Assembly: GCA_031178565.1 (NCBI GenBank)
Contig: JAPSIU010000072.1
Coordinates: 1 to 10,620 of the forward strand
DNA length: 10,620 bases
From: Leucobacter sp.
Lineage (GTDB): Bacteria > Actinomycetota > Actinomycetes > Actinomycetales > Microbacteriaceae
Reading direction: 5' to 3'
Each line of letters begins with the position of its first letter. The stretch's first letter is position 1. The notes under the pieces were generated by a model. It worked only from the letters and a program-made list of their open reading frames with translations. It had not been told where the DNA came from and ran no database searches. Below, piece after piece: positions 1-6,214 of the stretch. Made by a program: the position numbers and the translations under genes.

Positions 1-482
1 GAGATCACGTCAGGACCGACCTGACCGATCGGGCGGGACTGCCGCAGCGTCCCATCCCGCAGATCCGCGATGATGCCCGCGGCCTTCTCCACGATGTCGC
101 CCTCAGCATCACCCGACGCCGCGATCGCGGAGATCGCGACCGACGCCTCGTGCAGCTTCCGACGCTCACCGTGCCGGCGCACGATCTCCGCGTACTGCAT
201 CGCCTGATAGCCGCGCGCTTCGAGGCCGTTCACCTCATGCGCATACGCGTCCGCGAACTCGTGCGTGCGCCCCGCGGCGATCTTCCGGTCGTTGACCGAG
301 ATCGGGGACACAGTGTCGCCACGGTCCGCGACATCGCACATGATCGAATACAGGGCCGCGGCGCGGGGGACCGCGAAGTCGGTTTCGCGGACGATCTGTC
401 GTACCTCCCAGATCCGCGATGGCTCCGCGAAGATCGCGCACAGCAGGAACCCCTCGGTTGCCGGGTCGTACTGCAGCTCCAT
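1..482 (-). CDS. dnaB: Replicative DNA helicase, DnaB-like (partial, N-terminal domain only)
   Basis: The reading frame starts at an ATG (480-482) and runs off the left edge, leaving about 160 residues. The visible part matches the all-helical N-terminal domain of DnaB family hexameric helicases: an opening E-G-F-L-L-C-A-I-F segment, then D-F-x-x-P-x-x-x-x-x-Y near residues 35-45, and the Y-A-E-I-V-x-x-x-x-x-R-R-K-L helix before the linker. This domain mediates hexamer collar formation and contacts with primase or loader. The ATPase domain with the Walker motifs must lie outside the window, so catalytic competence cannot be judged. The start overlaps the stop of the preceding gene as TGATG, implying coupling to the putative loader. 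It probably drives the phage replication fork. Confidence rests on the N-domain pattern and the replication-gene context. Confidence 0.85.
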   Translation of the reverse strand, partial: MELQYDPATEGFLLCAIFAEPSRIWEVRQIVRETDFAVPRAAALYSIMCDVADRGDTVSPISVNDRKIAAGRTHEFADAYAHEVNGLEARGYQAMQYAEIVRRHGERRKLHEASVAISAIAASGDAEGDIVEKAAGIIADLRDGTLRQSRPIGQVGPDVI

Positions 483-826
483 CACGACAGGTCCTCTTCC
501 TCGATCAGTTCGACGATGTCCGCCGTACGCACCGGGAACCGAGACCGGCGCGCATGCTCACGCACCGCCGCCGCGACGTCCGCCTCTGCGTAGTCCCGGA
601 GGATCTCGAACATCGCCTGCACCTCCAGCGGGCCGCGCCGCTGCCCATCGATCGCCCCCGCGAACGTGAGCAGCCGCTGCAGCCCCTCCACCGTGAGCCG
701 GGGACGGCCGCCTGCGTCGTCGAACTGTCCGGGGACGAGTTCGAGTGCGGCACGATCACGATCGCCCGCCGTATCGCCCAGGGCGGCGCGCTCAGCATGG
801 GTCAGATGGTCACGCGGAGAGCTCAC
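482..826 (-). CDS. Small protein resembling G39P/DnaI-N type helicase loaders
   Basis: The reading frame is open further upstream, but the GTG at 824-826 is preferred. It is preceded by a GAGGG at about 10 nt and gives a 17-nt overlap with the initiator gene, yielding 114 residues. No membrane segment or signal is seen. Residues 46-108 are predicted helical and end in a pattern F-E-I-L-R-D-Y (73-79), then A-V-x-E-H-x-x-x-S-R-F-P (87-98), then T-A-D-I-V-E-L-I (101-108). This spacing (dy...Avx.h...srfpPt.adi.e) is the one seen in the N-terminal domain of phage SPP1 G39P and DnaI helicase loaders. The location between an initiator gene and dnaB is exactly where loaders sit. There is no P-loop, so it would be a G39P-like, ATPase-free loader. 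The function is inferred from motif and position. It could also be an unrelated small replication accessory protein. Confidence 0.6.
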   Translation of the reverse strand: MSSPRDHLTHAERAALGDTAGDRDRAALELVPGQFDDAGGRPRLTVEGLQRLLTFAGAIDGQRRGPLEVQAMFEILRDYAEADVAAAVREHARRSRFPVRTADIVELIEEEDLS

Positions 827-1565
827 GACGATCACCACCCTCGTCGTCCCGGCGGAAGAACTCGGCGGCCATCTGCTCAGCAGCAGTCGGACGACCGGCA
901 CCACCCCGTGCGGGGAGAGGGCCGTTCTCCCACGCCTCAGCGTTCAGCCACGAGGCCGGATACTTCGTGAAGCTCGGGTCACGGTTCGGATCGTTCCTGT
1001 ACTGCATAGCAGCAGCGATGAGAGTGGCCGCATCGGTCTTCTTGATCGCTGTCGACCAGGCTCGGCGAGCAGCGCCCTTGTCCTTCTTCAGCGGGTACGA
1101 CTGCCACCACTGATCGAAGCCGAGAGGAGAAACCGCGGGCACCCCCGCTTTATCTATCTCTCCTGCTCTATCTATCTCTATATAAGGAGCGGTTTGCTCG
1201 CTGGTGCCGGAAACCCCCTCATCCCGTGCCGGAAACCCTCCCTTACCGGCATCAGGTGCCGGAATGGTTTCCTCATCTTCCCCGAGGGGGCGATCCATCA
1301 ACCGATAGGCATCGGTCCGGCGTCCGCCACCCTTTGCACCGCGCTTCACGCGCTCGACGACGCCAAGCTGCTCGAGTTCCGCGAGCGCGTCGCGCACCTT
1401 CCGCTCAGAGCAGCGCGCCTCAGCTGCGATCAGCTGCTGCCCGGGGAAGTTTGAACGGTACCCCGACCGTGACGCGAGCACGCCATAGACCGCGATCGCG
1501 TATCCCGAGACGTTCTCGACGTCGCGGATCATCCATGTCGGGATCGCTGCGAATCCATCAGCCAT
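810..1565 (-). CDS. Phage replication initiator-like protein (winged HTH, variable linker, conserved C-terminal domain)
   Basis: The protein has 251 residues from the ATG at 1563-1565, which has AAGGAG at 1575-1580 nine bases upstream. A TTG three codons earlier lies directly against that ribosome site and is unlikely. Residues about 14-87 form a winged helix-turn-helix typical of phage replication proteins (S-x-x-P-G-x-x-L-I-A-A-E...S-E-R-K-V-x-x-A-L-x-x-L, then G-V-V-E-R-V). Residues 92-145 are a low-complexity linker. Residues 150-214 carry the F-D-Q-W-W-x-x-Y-P block, a basic K-K-D-K-G-A-A-R-x-A-W segment and Y-P-A-S-W-L-N, a C-terminal domain common in actinophage and other phage initiators. 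By analogy with lambda O, it would bind the origin through the N-domain and recruit the loader/helicase encoded just downstream. The linker codons hold iteron-like repeats and an AT-rich tract (separate entry). Confidence 0.75.
   Translation of the reverse strand: MADGFAAIPTWMIRDVENVSGYAIAVYGVLASRSGYRSNFPGQQLIAAEARCSERKVRDALAELEQLGVVERVKRGAKGGGRRTDAYRLMDRPLGEDEETIPAPDAGKGGFPARDEGVSGTSEQTAPYIEIDRAGEIDKAGVPAVSPLGFDQWWQSYPLKKDKGAARRAWSTAIKKTDAATLIAAAMQYRNDPNRDPSFTKYPASWLNAEAWENGPLPARGGAGRPTAAEQMAAEFFRRDDEGGDRRELSA
1151..1272. repeat. Candidate phage replication origin: iteron-like repeats plus AT-rich tract
   Basis: Direct repeats GTGCCGGAAACCC occur at 1204-1216 and 1226-1238, with a third, GTGCCGGAA, at 1256-1264. 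A degenerate inverted copy (TTACCGGCAT) lies around 1243-1252. Start-to-start spacing is 22 and 30 bp, close to two and three helical turns. Adjacent is a tract of about 37 bases (1150-1186) that is only about one third GC in a window of about two thirds GC. It contains the 11-bp direct repeat TATCTATCTCT at 1151-1161 and 1169-1179 and ends in TATATAA. All of this lies in the codons for residues about 98-139 of the initiator, the inter-domain linker. On the coding strand the order is iterons then AT-rich region, as in the lambda origin inside gene O. The repeats are seen directly; origin function is inferred. Confidence 0.55.
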
Positions 1566-1570
1566 CTCTC

Positions 1571-1930
1571 TCAACTCCTTCCTGTGTTCTGAGGGCGGTC
1601 ATGCTTGCCGCCCTGATCGTCGAGCCACCACGACCGTCCGCCGAGATCCACGAACGGGACCTGAGACTCGTGGCGGCGCTCATGCCGGGAGATCGCCCAC
1701 CCGGCCGGGGCGTGCCCCTGATGGGCGATCCCGTGGCAGCCGGCGTGGTTGCCCCACCCGCACAGTGCGAGCAGGTTTGCGAGGTTGTGCCTCCCGCCCC
1801 GGCTGAGGAACCTGCGGTGGTGGATCTCCGTCGCGGCCTTCCCGCACCCGGACTCGCATATGCCGCGCGACCGCTCCCCGAGCTTCTCGACGGTCGCCGC
1901 CGGCATCCGGCCCGACTTCCGGTTGCTCAC
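1571..1930 (-). CDS. HNH endonuclease
   Basis: The protein has 119 residues and starts at GTG (1928-1930), giving a GTGA overlap with the preceding stop. The HNH/beta-beta-alpha-metal fold is clear. Two zinc-knuckle pairs, C25-x3-C29 and C57/C65-H66, flank the catalytic E-I-H-H (H37, H38) and the N-L-A-N-L-L-A-L-C stretch (N49, N52), with a final G-C-H-x-x-x-H (66-70). Proteins of this size are free-standing phage HNH nucleases that nick or cut DNA with a divalent metal. Those next to terminase genes aid packaging, but this one sits in the recombination-replication operon, so a role in recombination or replication, or as a homing-type passenger, is equally possible. The stop lies six bases upstream of the initiator ATG and overlaps the run-up to its ribosome site, so the two are probably coupled. 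Confidence 0.88.
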   Translation of the reverse strand: MSNRKSGRMPAATVEKLGERSRGICESGCGKAATEIHHRRFLSRGGRHNLANLLALCGWGNHAGCHGIAHQGHAPAGWAISRHERRHESQVPFVDLGGRSWWLDDQGGKHDRPQNTGRS

Positions 1931-2109
1931 GAGTAGGTGCTCGACTTCCGCACCCGGAACTCATGGACCCCGGCCCACACCACGCGGGGATAGGCGTTCA
2001 GCGATTCGAGGACGAGCATCCCCGTCTTCGGATTCCGCTCCTCGACGCGATACGGCTTCGCCTCGTCGTCGACGCGGACGATGTCGCCGACATGGATCTC
2101 CTGCAGCAT
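1927..2109 (-). CDS. Small conserved-looking phage protein (60 aa), function unknown
   Basis: A short frame of 60 residues uses the ATG at 2107-2109. GGAGG lies upstream at a good distance, and the stop of the preceding gene overlaps as TGATG. A GTG one codon earlier is possible but sits closer to the ribosome site. The sequence opens M-L-Q-E-I-H-V-G-D-I-V-R-V and continues with alternating hydrophobic residues (Y-R-V-E, M-L-V-L-E-S-L, R-V-V-W-A-G-V-H-E-F-R-V). This suggests a small all-beta, SH3-like barrel. No catalytic motif is visible. It is kept as a gene because it is perfectly coupled on both sides (its stop overlaps the HNH start as GTGA). Function is not assigned; small barrels of this kind may bind nucleic acid, but that is speculation. 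Confidence 0.7.
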   Translation of the reverse strand: MLQEIHVGDIVRVDDEAKPYRVEERNPKTGMLVLESLNAYPRVVWAGVHEFRVRKSSTYS

Positions 2110-2555
2110 CACGCCCTCCTCGGGATCGATGCGAGCTGATACGTGGCGAGCACGAGCTTCGACTGCGTCTGCAGACTCGACTTGCGCGAGTCGACGAGGT
2201 CCGCGAGGCCCTTCGCATACCGGTACGCGATCTGCGCCGCAGCCTCCTCGGCCCGCTCCTGCTGGGTCGCGAGATCCACCGCAGCGGCACGATCCGCTGC
2301 CGTCTTCCCCTCAACCTCGCCCTGCGCTTTCGACTTCGCCCGCAGCAGCACCTCTGCCGCATCCCCGCGCACCTTGTCCGCCTCCTTCACGATCCACAGC
2401 GCGTGGTTCGCGACCGAATCGACGAGCTCGGGCTGATGGATGATCTCGTCCGGTGTGCGGATGGTGCCCGGGGCGGGCGGCTCGATCGCGATTTCCTGCC
2501 GCATCTTCGCCACCCACCCTTCGACCTCCGCCGCGGTATGCGGTTGAGTAGTCAC
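2109..2555 (-). CDS. Helical phage protein downstream of bet, function unknown
   Basis: The frame is open well upstream, but the region before 2555 overlaps the bet gene. The GTG at 2553-2555, overlapping the bet stop as GTGA, is the right start and gives 148 residues. The protein looks almost entirely alpha-helical. Residues about 50-125 are rich in A, E, K, R and Q with heptad character (for example A-D-K-V-R-G-D-A-A-E-V-L-L-R-A-K and Q-E-R-A-E-E-A-A-A-Q-I-A-Y-R-Y), pointing to a coiled coil. No signal peptide, membrane segment or enzymatic motif is seen. Its fixed place after Exo and Bet genes suggests an accessory role in recombination or replication, but I do not recognise the family with certainty. 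Confidence 0.72.
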   Translation of the reverse strand: MTTQPHTAAEVEGWVAKMRQEIAIEPPAPGTIRTPDEIIHQPELVDSVANHALWIVKEADKVRGDAAEVLLRAKSKAQGEVEGKTAADRAAAVDLATQQERAEEAAAQIAYRYAKGLADLVDSRKSSLQTQSKLVLATYQLASIPRRA

Positions 2556-3415
2556 GCCTGCCCCCGCGCTTCGATCTCGGCCTTCGCGCCTCGGAGCACC
2601 TGATCGAGGGTCATGTCCTCGACGAGGATCTGCCGCAGCAGCCCAGCCTCCTTCGCCTCCGAGTGCAGGGTGCGGAGCATGTCCACGCCGACGTTCGGGT
2701 CTTCGGCGGCGAGGCACTGCTGCACACGCTCCACCCAGCCCGCAGCGTCGAACTCGGGTGCGGCGAGCTCGTCCATCAGCTCGCCCTCGACCGTCTCCGG
2801 CTCGACCGCCGGCTGAGGGGCGCTCTGCGGCGAGCGCTGCGCCGGCCTCCCGGCGCCCGCCTGCTCCATCTCCTCAGCCGAGTACAGGCCGGAGAGATCC
2901 TGCGGGAACGCCTTCCGAAGCGCGAGCATCTCGGCGCACTTCCCGAGCATCAGCGCGGGCATCTTCTTCCAGATCGGCGAGCCCGCGTTGTACGCGTCGA
3001 ACGTCGCGACCGCGTAGAGCGGCTCCACAAACCCTTCACGGTGGATCCCGACGCGCGCAGCACGGGGCGGCTCCTTATCGAGCCACACATCGAGCCACTC
3101 GCGGCCGTCGGCCGTCCACTGCGTCGGCGTCTGCCCGCGGTACTCGCGCGACCGCTCGGCCACGAGGCGGGCGCCGTCGATCGAGATCTGCGTCGTCCAC
3201 TTCCCTCCGCGCTCGATGCAGTAGATCTGCCTCGCGATCGGATCGAGCTGTGTGCGCTGGCAGTGCGACAGGAACGCCTCGACCACCGGCCGCGGCGCCA
3301 GACGCCGGTTCGCGGCCGGGCCGTTCACGAGGCCCGCGGCCTCCACGAGCGCTGCCTCCTGCGGCGTCCATGCGTTCGGGTCCCCCGTGGTGGGGAGTGC
3401 GAGTGCGGTACTCAT
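2552..3415 (-). CDS. bet: Phage recombination protein Bet (RecT/Red-beta single-strand annealing protein)
   Basis: The protein has 287 residues, with an ATG start (3413-3415) overlapping the exonuclease stop as ATGA. It anneals complementary single strands and promotes strand invasion during phage recombination, working with the exonuclease encoded just upstream. Residues about 18-186 match the Bet/RecT core: L-D-P-I-A-R-Q-I-Y-C-I at 58-68, a G-K-W-T-T-Q-I-S-I-D-G-A-R-L-V-A-E-R segment at 71-88, Y-R-G-Q at 92-95, and the K-x-x-A-E-M-L-A-L-R-K-A-F-P block at 159-171 followed by L-S-G-L-Y-S-A-E-E-M. The last 100 residues are a variable proline/glutamate-rich linker and a small helical tail, as usual for host-specific contacts. 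Length fits the family. Confidence 0.92.
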   Translation of the reverse strand: MSTALALPTTGDPNAWTPQEAALVEAAGLVNGPAANRRLAPRPVVEAFLSHCQRTQLDPIARQIYCIERGGKWTTQISIDGARLVAERSREYRGQTPTQWTADGREWLDVWLDKEPPRAARVGIHREGFVEPLYAVATFDAYNAGSPIWKKMPALMLGKCAEMLALRKAFPQDLSGLYSAEEMEQAGAGRPAQRSPQSAPQPAVEPETVEGELMDELAAPEFDAAGWVERVQQCLAAEDPNVGVDMLRTLHSEAKEAGLLRQILVEDMTLDQVLRGAKAEIEARGQA

Positions 3416-4533
3416 GCCTTCTGCTCCTTCGTCTGCTTGCCAGCGGTGATGGTGGCTCGCGCCGCCTTGCCCTTGCGGACGGTCTTCACCGTCTTCGTGT
3501 GCTGGTTCGCCAGCTCATCGAACGCGGCCTGCAGCTTCTCGACACGGGCCTGCGCCCGGGCGAGCTGCTGCGCCTCCTTCGGGTGCGCCTTCTCGGCGGC
3601 ATCGAGGTCGACGACCTCCTCCTCGATCTCCTCGTCGGCGGTGCCCGGCGTGATCGTCACGCGGGCGAGCGGGGACTCCTGCGATATACCCCGAGCGATC
3701 GCGGCCTTGTACGAGGCCTCCTTGAGCGCCTTGCCCTCCTTCTCGGCGGCGAGGCCACGGAGGTAGTTCAGGGCGTTCGTGTCCTGCTCCTCGTCGATCA
3801 CGGGAGCCTCGTCATAGTCCATGGCGGCGAGCACCAGATCCGCCGCCTCGACGAGCTGCGCGATCATGCCCTCATCCCGGGGGAAGTACTCCCGCGACCG
3901 CGGCCCCGGCCGGAAATTCCCCGGCTCGCCGAGGCGGAGCTCGACGTTCAGCCAGCAGCCGATCGCGCCGGCCACGTAGCAGCACCACTGCATCTGCCAC
4001 TCGTACCCCGCCCGGGCGAGCGCCGACGACCCCTTCGGCAACTGCTTCCCCGACGTCTTGATCTCGTCGAGCACGAGGTTCCCGTCGAAGTCGACCGAGA
4101 CCCCATCCGGGGAAGCGAGGTAGCGGGAATCCTGGGCGCCGTGGATCACCCTGGACTCCGGCACCATGCCGAACCCGGCGAGGTCAGCCGCGATGATCGG
4201 CTCACGCAGCTTCCCCCACTCCGTGTACGCATTGCCCTGGAAGGCATCGCCGTCGCGCTTCATGCGGACGAGGTCCTGGATCGCGACGTCTCGGTTGCTG
4301 GCGGTCATGATCTTCGCGAGCTCGGTCGCGGTCGGGCCCTGTAGCCGCTCCTCGAGCCAAGCCTTGCGGTCCTCGTCTGAGGCTCCGGCGCGGGACTCGT
4401 AGTCGAGGAGTGCGGGCACCGGATCCAGATCGGTGAAGCTGCGCACGGATCGGGCAACGGCACGCTTACCACCATTCGGGGCGCCGATCTCGCCGACTTC
4501 TCCGAAGTGCTGAGTATCCAGATCCATGCTCAT
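3412..4533 (-). CDS. YqaJ-type viral recombinase (lambda Exo-like 5'-3' exonuclease)
   Basis: The protein has 373 residues. The ATG at 4531-4533 overlaps the pentapeptide gene stop as ATGA, with AAGGAG eight bases upstream; an in-frame ATG two codons later is a less likely alternative. The YqaJ nuclease core (PD-(D/E)XK fold) spans about residues 55-245. It contains G-P-T-A-T-E-L-A-K-I-M (66-76), the G-K-L-R-E-P catalytic glutamate (E111), S-P-D-G (metal ligand D143), D-E-I-K (E157, K159) and the Y-E-W-Q-M-Q helix (178-182). It would resect double-stranded ends to feed the Bet protein encoded immediately downstream. The C-terminal 100 or so residues form an acidic, coiled-coil extension (about 300-345) and a lysine-rich tail, beyond the usual core; this may be a partner-binding region. 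No catalytic residue appears missing. Confidence 0.92.
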   Translation of the reverse strand: MSMDLDTQHFGEVGEIGAPNGGKRAVARSVRSFTDLDPVPALLDYESRAGASDEDRKAWLEERLQGPTATELAKIMTASNRDVAIQDLVRMKRDGDAFQGNAYTEWGKLREPIIAADLAGFGMVPESRVIHGAQDSRYLASPDGVSVDFDGNLVLDEIKTSGKQLPKGSSALARAGYEWQMQWCCYVAGAIGCWLNVELRLGEPGNFRPGPRSREYFPRDEGMIAQLVEAADLVLAAMDYDEAPVIDEEQDTNALNYLRGLAAEKEGKALKEASYKAAIARGISQESPLARVTITPGTADEEIEEEVVDLDAAEKAHPKEAQQLARAQARVEKLQAAFDELANQHTKTVKTVRKGKAARATITAGKQTKEQKA

Positions 4534-5105
4534 GCGCTCCTCTCCTTCGCTGCCTTCTCGGCGAGCCAGGCATCATGCCCGGCCTTGTACTGGTCGATCA
4601 GGTCCGCAGGCAGTGCAGCGATGAACGCGTCGGCGAGCGCCCGGTACGCCGCGAGGAGCGGGCGACGTCGGTCGCGTTCGGCACCGCGTGCTTCGGGCCA
4701 CTCGACCTCGTCGGCGAGCAGCTGGTCGAGCTCCTCGAGGGTCTTGCCCCTCCAGCAGCCGATCGAGATCCGCCACCCCTCATGCGTCGGGAACAGCGCA
4801 CCGTCACCGGACTTGCCCGCATTGATGGGCATGACGTGCTCGTGGATGACTCCGCGGAGGTATGCACCGCGGAGGTCTGCACCGCGGAGGTATGCACCGC
4901 GGAGGTCTGCACCGCGGAGGTCTGCACCGCGGAGGTCTGCACCGCGGAGGTATGCACCGCGGAGGTCTGCACCGCCGAGGTCTGCACCGCGGAGGTATGC
5001 ACCGCCGAGGTCTGCACCGCCGAGGTTGGATCCCCACGGCACCCGAGGCACCCGGCCCTCAGCACGAGCGGTCGTGAGCGACCGGATCAGCTCGTCCTTC
5101 GTCAC
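4530..5105 (-). CDS. Pentapeptide-repeat protein
   Basis: The protein has 191 residues from a GTG at 5103-5105, which overlaps the preceding stop as GTGA. After an N-terminal helix (M-T-K-D-E-L-I-R-S-L), residues 27-86 are twelve uninterrupted pentapeptides of the form (D/Y/N)-L-(R/G)-G-A. These would form about three coils of a right-handed quadrilateral beta-helix with L at the central inward position. A helical C-terminal domain of about 100 residues follows; it has no obvious motif and contains an aromatic segment (G-W-R-I-S-I-G-C-W). Some pentapeptide proteins (Qnr, MfpA) mimic DNA and protect or inhibit DNA gyrase, but three coils is much shorter than those, so that role is only a possibility. 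The location directly before the exonuclease gene, coupled by ATGA, suggests a function in early DNA metabolism or host takeover. Confidence 0.88.
   Translation of the reverse strand: MTKDELIRSLTTARAEGRVPRVPWGSNLGGADLGGAYLRGADLGGADLRGAYLRGADLRGADLRGADLRGAYLRGADLRGAYLRGVIHEHVMPINAGKSGDGALFPTHEGWRISIGCWRGKTLEELDQLLADEVEWPEARGAERDRRRPLLAAYRALADAFIAALPADLIDQYKAGHDAWLAEKAAKERSA
4848..5027 (-). repeat. Tandem 15-bp repeat (12 units) encoding the pentapeptide repeats
   Basis: Twelve 15-bp units follow without spacers. On the coding strand the unit reads GAC/TAC-CTC-CGC/GGC-GGT-GCA. Third-codon positions are almost invariant; the units differ mainly at the first base of codon 1 (D or Y) and the first base of codon 3 (R or G). 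The order of the first residue in the protein is N D Y D D Y D D D Y D Y. Such uniformity at silent positions points to recent unit duplication or gene conversion rather than old repeats held only by protein selection. Confidence 0.93.
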
Positions 5106-5428
5106 TCGGAATCACCGCCCTCGACGATCGACAGCGTCGGCTGCTCGTCATCCTCGATCGGGAGCGGCTCGTTCCCCGTGCGCTTCACGTACGCGCTCGA
5201 GAGGAGCTGGCGCGCCGTCTGCGCCTCTGCGCCGGTCAGCGGCTCGACCTGCTTCATACGCACCGTCGCGGTGCGCTGGCCGTCGTTCAGATCTTCGACG
5301 AGCGTGTGACCGCTGATCACGACCACTGCGACCACGTCTTCGTGCTGTGCGCTCTTGAAGTGGTCTTCGAGGGCCTGCAGCCCGTCGAGCTCTTCGTCGG
5401 GGCGCTTGGACGTGTACTTGAGAACCAT
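5102..5428 (-). CDS. Conserved-looking actinophage early protein, 108 aa, function unknown
   Basis: The frame extends upstream as a shadow of the RuvC-like gene. The real start is the ATG at 5426-5428, which overlaps the preceding stop as TGATG and has GGAAGGG about eight bases upstream. The 108-residue product begins M-V-L-K-Y-T-S-K-R-P-D-E-E-L and has a compact alpha/beta-looking core: D-V-V-A-V-V-V-I-S-G, then T-A-T-V-R-M-K-Q-V-E-P-L, then a helix through A-E-A-Q-T-A-R-Q-L-L. The tail is acidic (E-D-D-E and G-G-D-S-E). No signal peptide, membrane segment or catalytic motif is seen. I have the impression that similar small proteins accompany actinophage recombination genes, but I cannot name the family. 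It is likely cytosolic and co-expressed with the recombination module. Confidence 0.8.
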   Translation of the reverse strand: MVLKYTSKRPDEELDGLQALEDHFKSAQHEDVVAVVVISGHTLVEDLNDGQRTATVRMKQVEPLTGAEAQTARQLLSSAYVKRTGNEPLPIEDDEQPTLSIVEGGDSE

Positions 5429-6012
5429 CAGTTCATCCCTTCCGTGGATGTTTCGGGCCACCGGACAGCGGCCACGGCCTGCACCCGCTGCGGGGTGGAG
5501 GGATCGATAGGGGAGCCCAGGTGACGGGCCCCCATGCGGGCCAGCCCGAAGGCATCCGCAACGTTGTTGTTCTTGAGTGCCGGATAGTGCGGGAAGTCCG
5601 CGCGCGACGCCGCGACAATCTCCCGCTTGTCCGGCCCGCTGCGCGGCTTCCGCACCGGCAGATGACCGGCTACGTACTTCGCCCGCGTCCTGGGGACTGG
5701 CTGAGCGACCGTGTGCCCCTCGTCGAGGAGCCAGGTCACGACCTGCCACCAGAGGCCGGCCCGCTCGTGCGGCTTCCCGTACTTCGAGTTCCGCGACGGG
5801 GCTTCGACGACCGCGAGCGACCGCGACCGTGGCACATGGGTCTGGATGCCAGCGAGCACGAGCCGGAGCCTGGCGACCACGTCCTCGAGGTCGTCGCCGT
5901 CCTGGTTGGACTTCACGAGGCCGAAGTCGACGATCCCGGTGTCGAGGCTGATCGACGAGATCCCGGTCGCAGCGAGCGAGAGGTCGAGGCCGACGACGTG
6001 ACGGATCTTCAC
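5428..6012 (-). CDS. RuvC-like Holliday junction resolvase / RNase H-fold nuclease
   Basis: The frame is open far upstream, but that part overlaps two membrane-protein genes. The GTG at 6010-6012 lies four bases after the preceding stop and gives 194 residues with a proper RuvC start. Family signatures: V-V-G-L-D-L-S-L-A-A-T-G-I (first acid D10 on beta-1), L-A-V-V-E-A-P (E70), and N-N-N-V-A-D-A-F-G-L-A at 148-158 (D153). D-K-R (128-130) precedes the last helix. These are the acidic residues that hold two metal ions in RuvC-type resolvases. It would cut branched intermediates made by the Exo/Bet system and by replication. The upstream ribosome site is weak (GGTGA), so translation probably depends on coupling. 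Actinophage RuvC-like proteins are often annotated this way; exact junction specificity is unknown. Confidence 0.85.
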   Translation of the reverse strand: MKIRHVVGLDLSLAATGISSISLDTGIVDFGLVKSNQDGDDLEDVVARLRLVLAGIQTHVPRSRSLAVVEAPSRNSKYGKPHERAGLWWQVVTWLLDEGHTVAQPVPRTRAKYVAGHLPVRKPRSGPDKREIVAASRADFPHYPALKNNNVADAFGLARMGARHLGSPIDPSTPQRVQAVAAVRWPETSTEGMN

Positions 6013-6016
6013 CTCG

Positions 6017-6214
6017 TCACCGCCCGCCAGAACGCGACCAGTCGGCCCAGGACGCCACGACGACGCAGAGCATGACGAGCAGTCCCGGCACGACCGCGAC
6101 GGCCTGCCACACCGGCGAGAGCGTCCACAGAAGCCCGGTCGCTGCGGCGAGCGCCGACGTGAGCGTGAGCAGGCACAGGGACGGCCACACGGCGCTGGTC
6201 CAGTCCGCGCGCAT
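6017..6214 (-). CDS. Small two-helix membrane protein
   Basis: The product has 65 residues with an ATG at 6212-6214, placed directly after the preceding stop (TGAATG). Two hydrophobic segments, about residues 8-30 and 36-56, are separated by a short turn (T-L-S-P-V-W). The C-terminus is polar and basic (W-S-R-S-G-G-R), so an integral inner-membrane hairpin is likely. The size recalls holins, but it sits in the early operon rather than a lysis cassette, and no endolysin is nearby; a role in superinfection exclusion or in modifying the host membrane early in infection is as likely. An alternative overlapping frame exists here but has an arginine-rich, shadow-like composition. Function is unassigned. 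Confidence 0.62.
   Translation of the reverse strand: MRADWTSAVWPSLCLLTLTSALAAATGLLWTLSPVWQAVAVVPGLLVMLCVVVASWADWSRSGGR

Noticed and set aside
666..1454. A 262-codon plus-strand open frame
   Set aside because: It is antisense to the initiator and putative loader genes, without a ribosome site or recognisable domain.
2758..4344. A long plus-strand open frame (528 codons)
   Set aside because: It lies opposite bet and the YqaJ exonuclease, has an arginine/serine/proline-rich, shadow-like composition, and shows no domain.
4848..5027. Short regular repeats that could be taken for a CRISPR array or a minisatellite
   Set aside because: Units are contiguous 15-mers without spacers and are in frame as pentapeptide codons of a well-coupled gene.
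6017..6214. Holin assignment for the two-helix membrane protein
   Set aside because: Size and topology fit, but it lies in the early operon with no endolysin or lysis gene nearby, so the name would not be supported.
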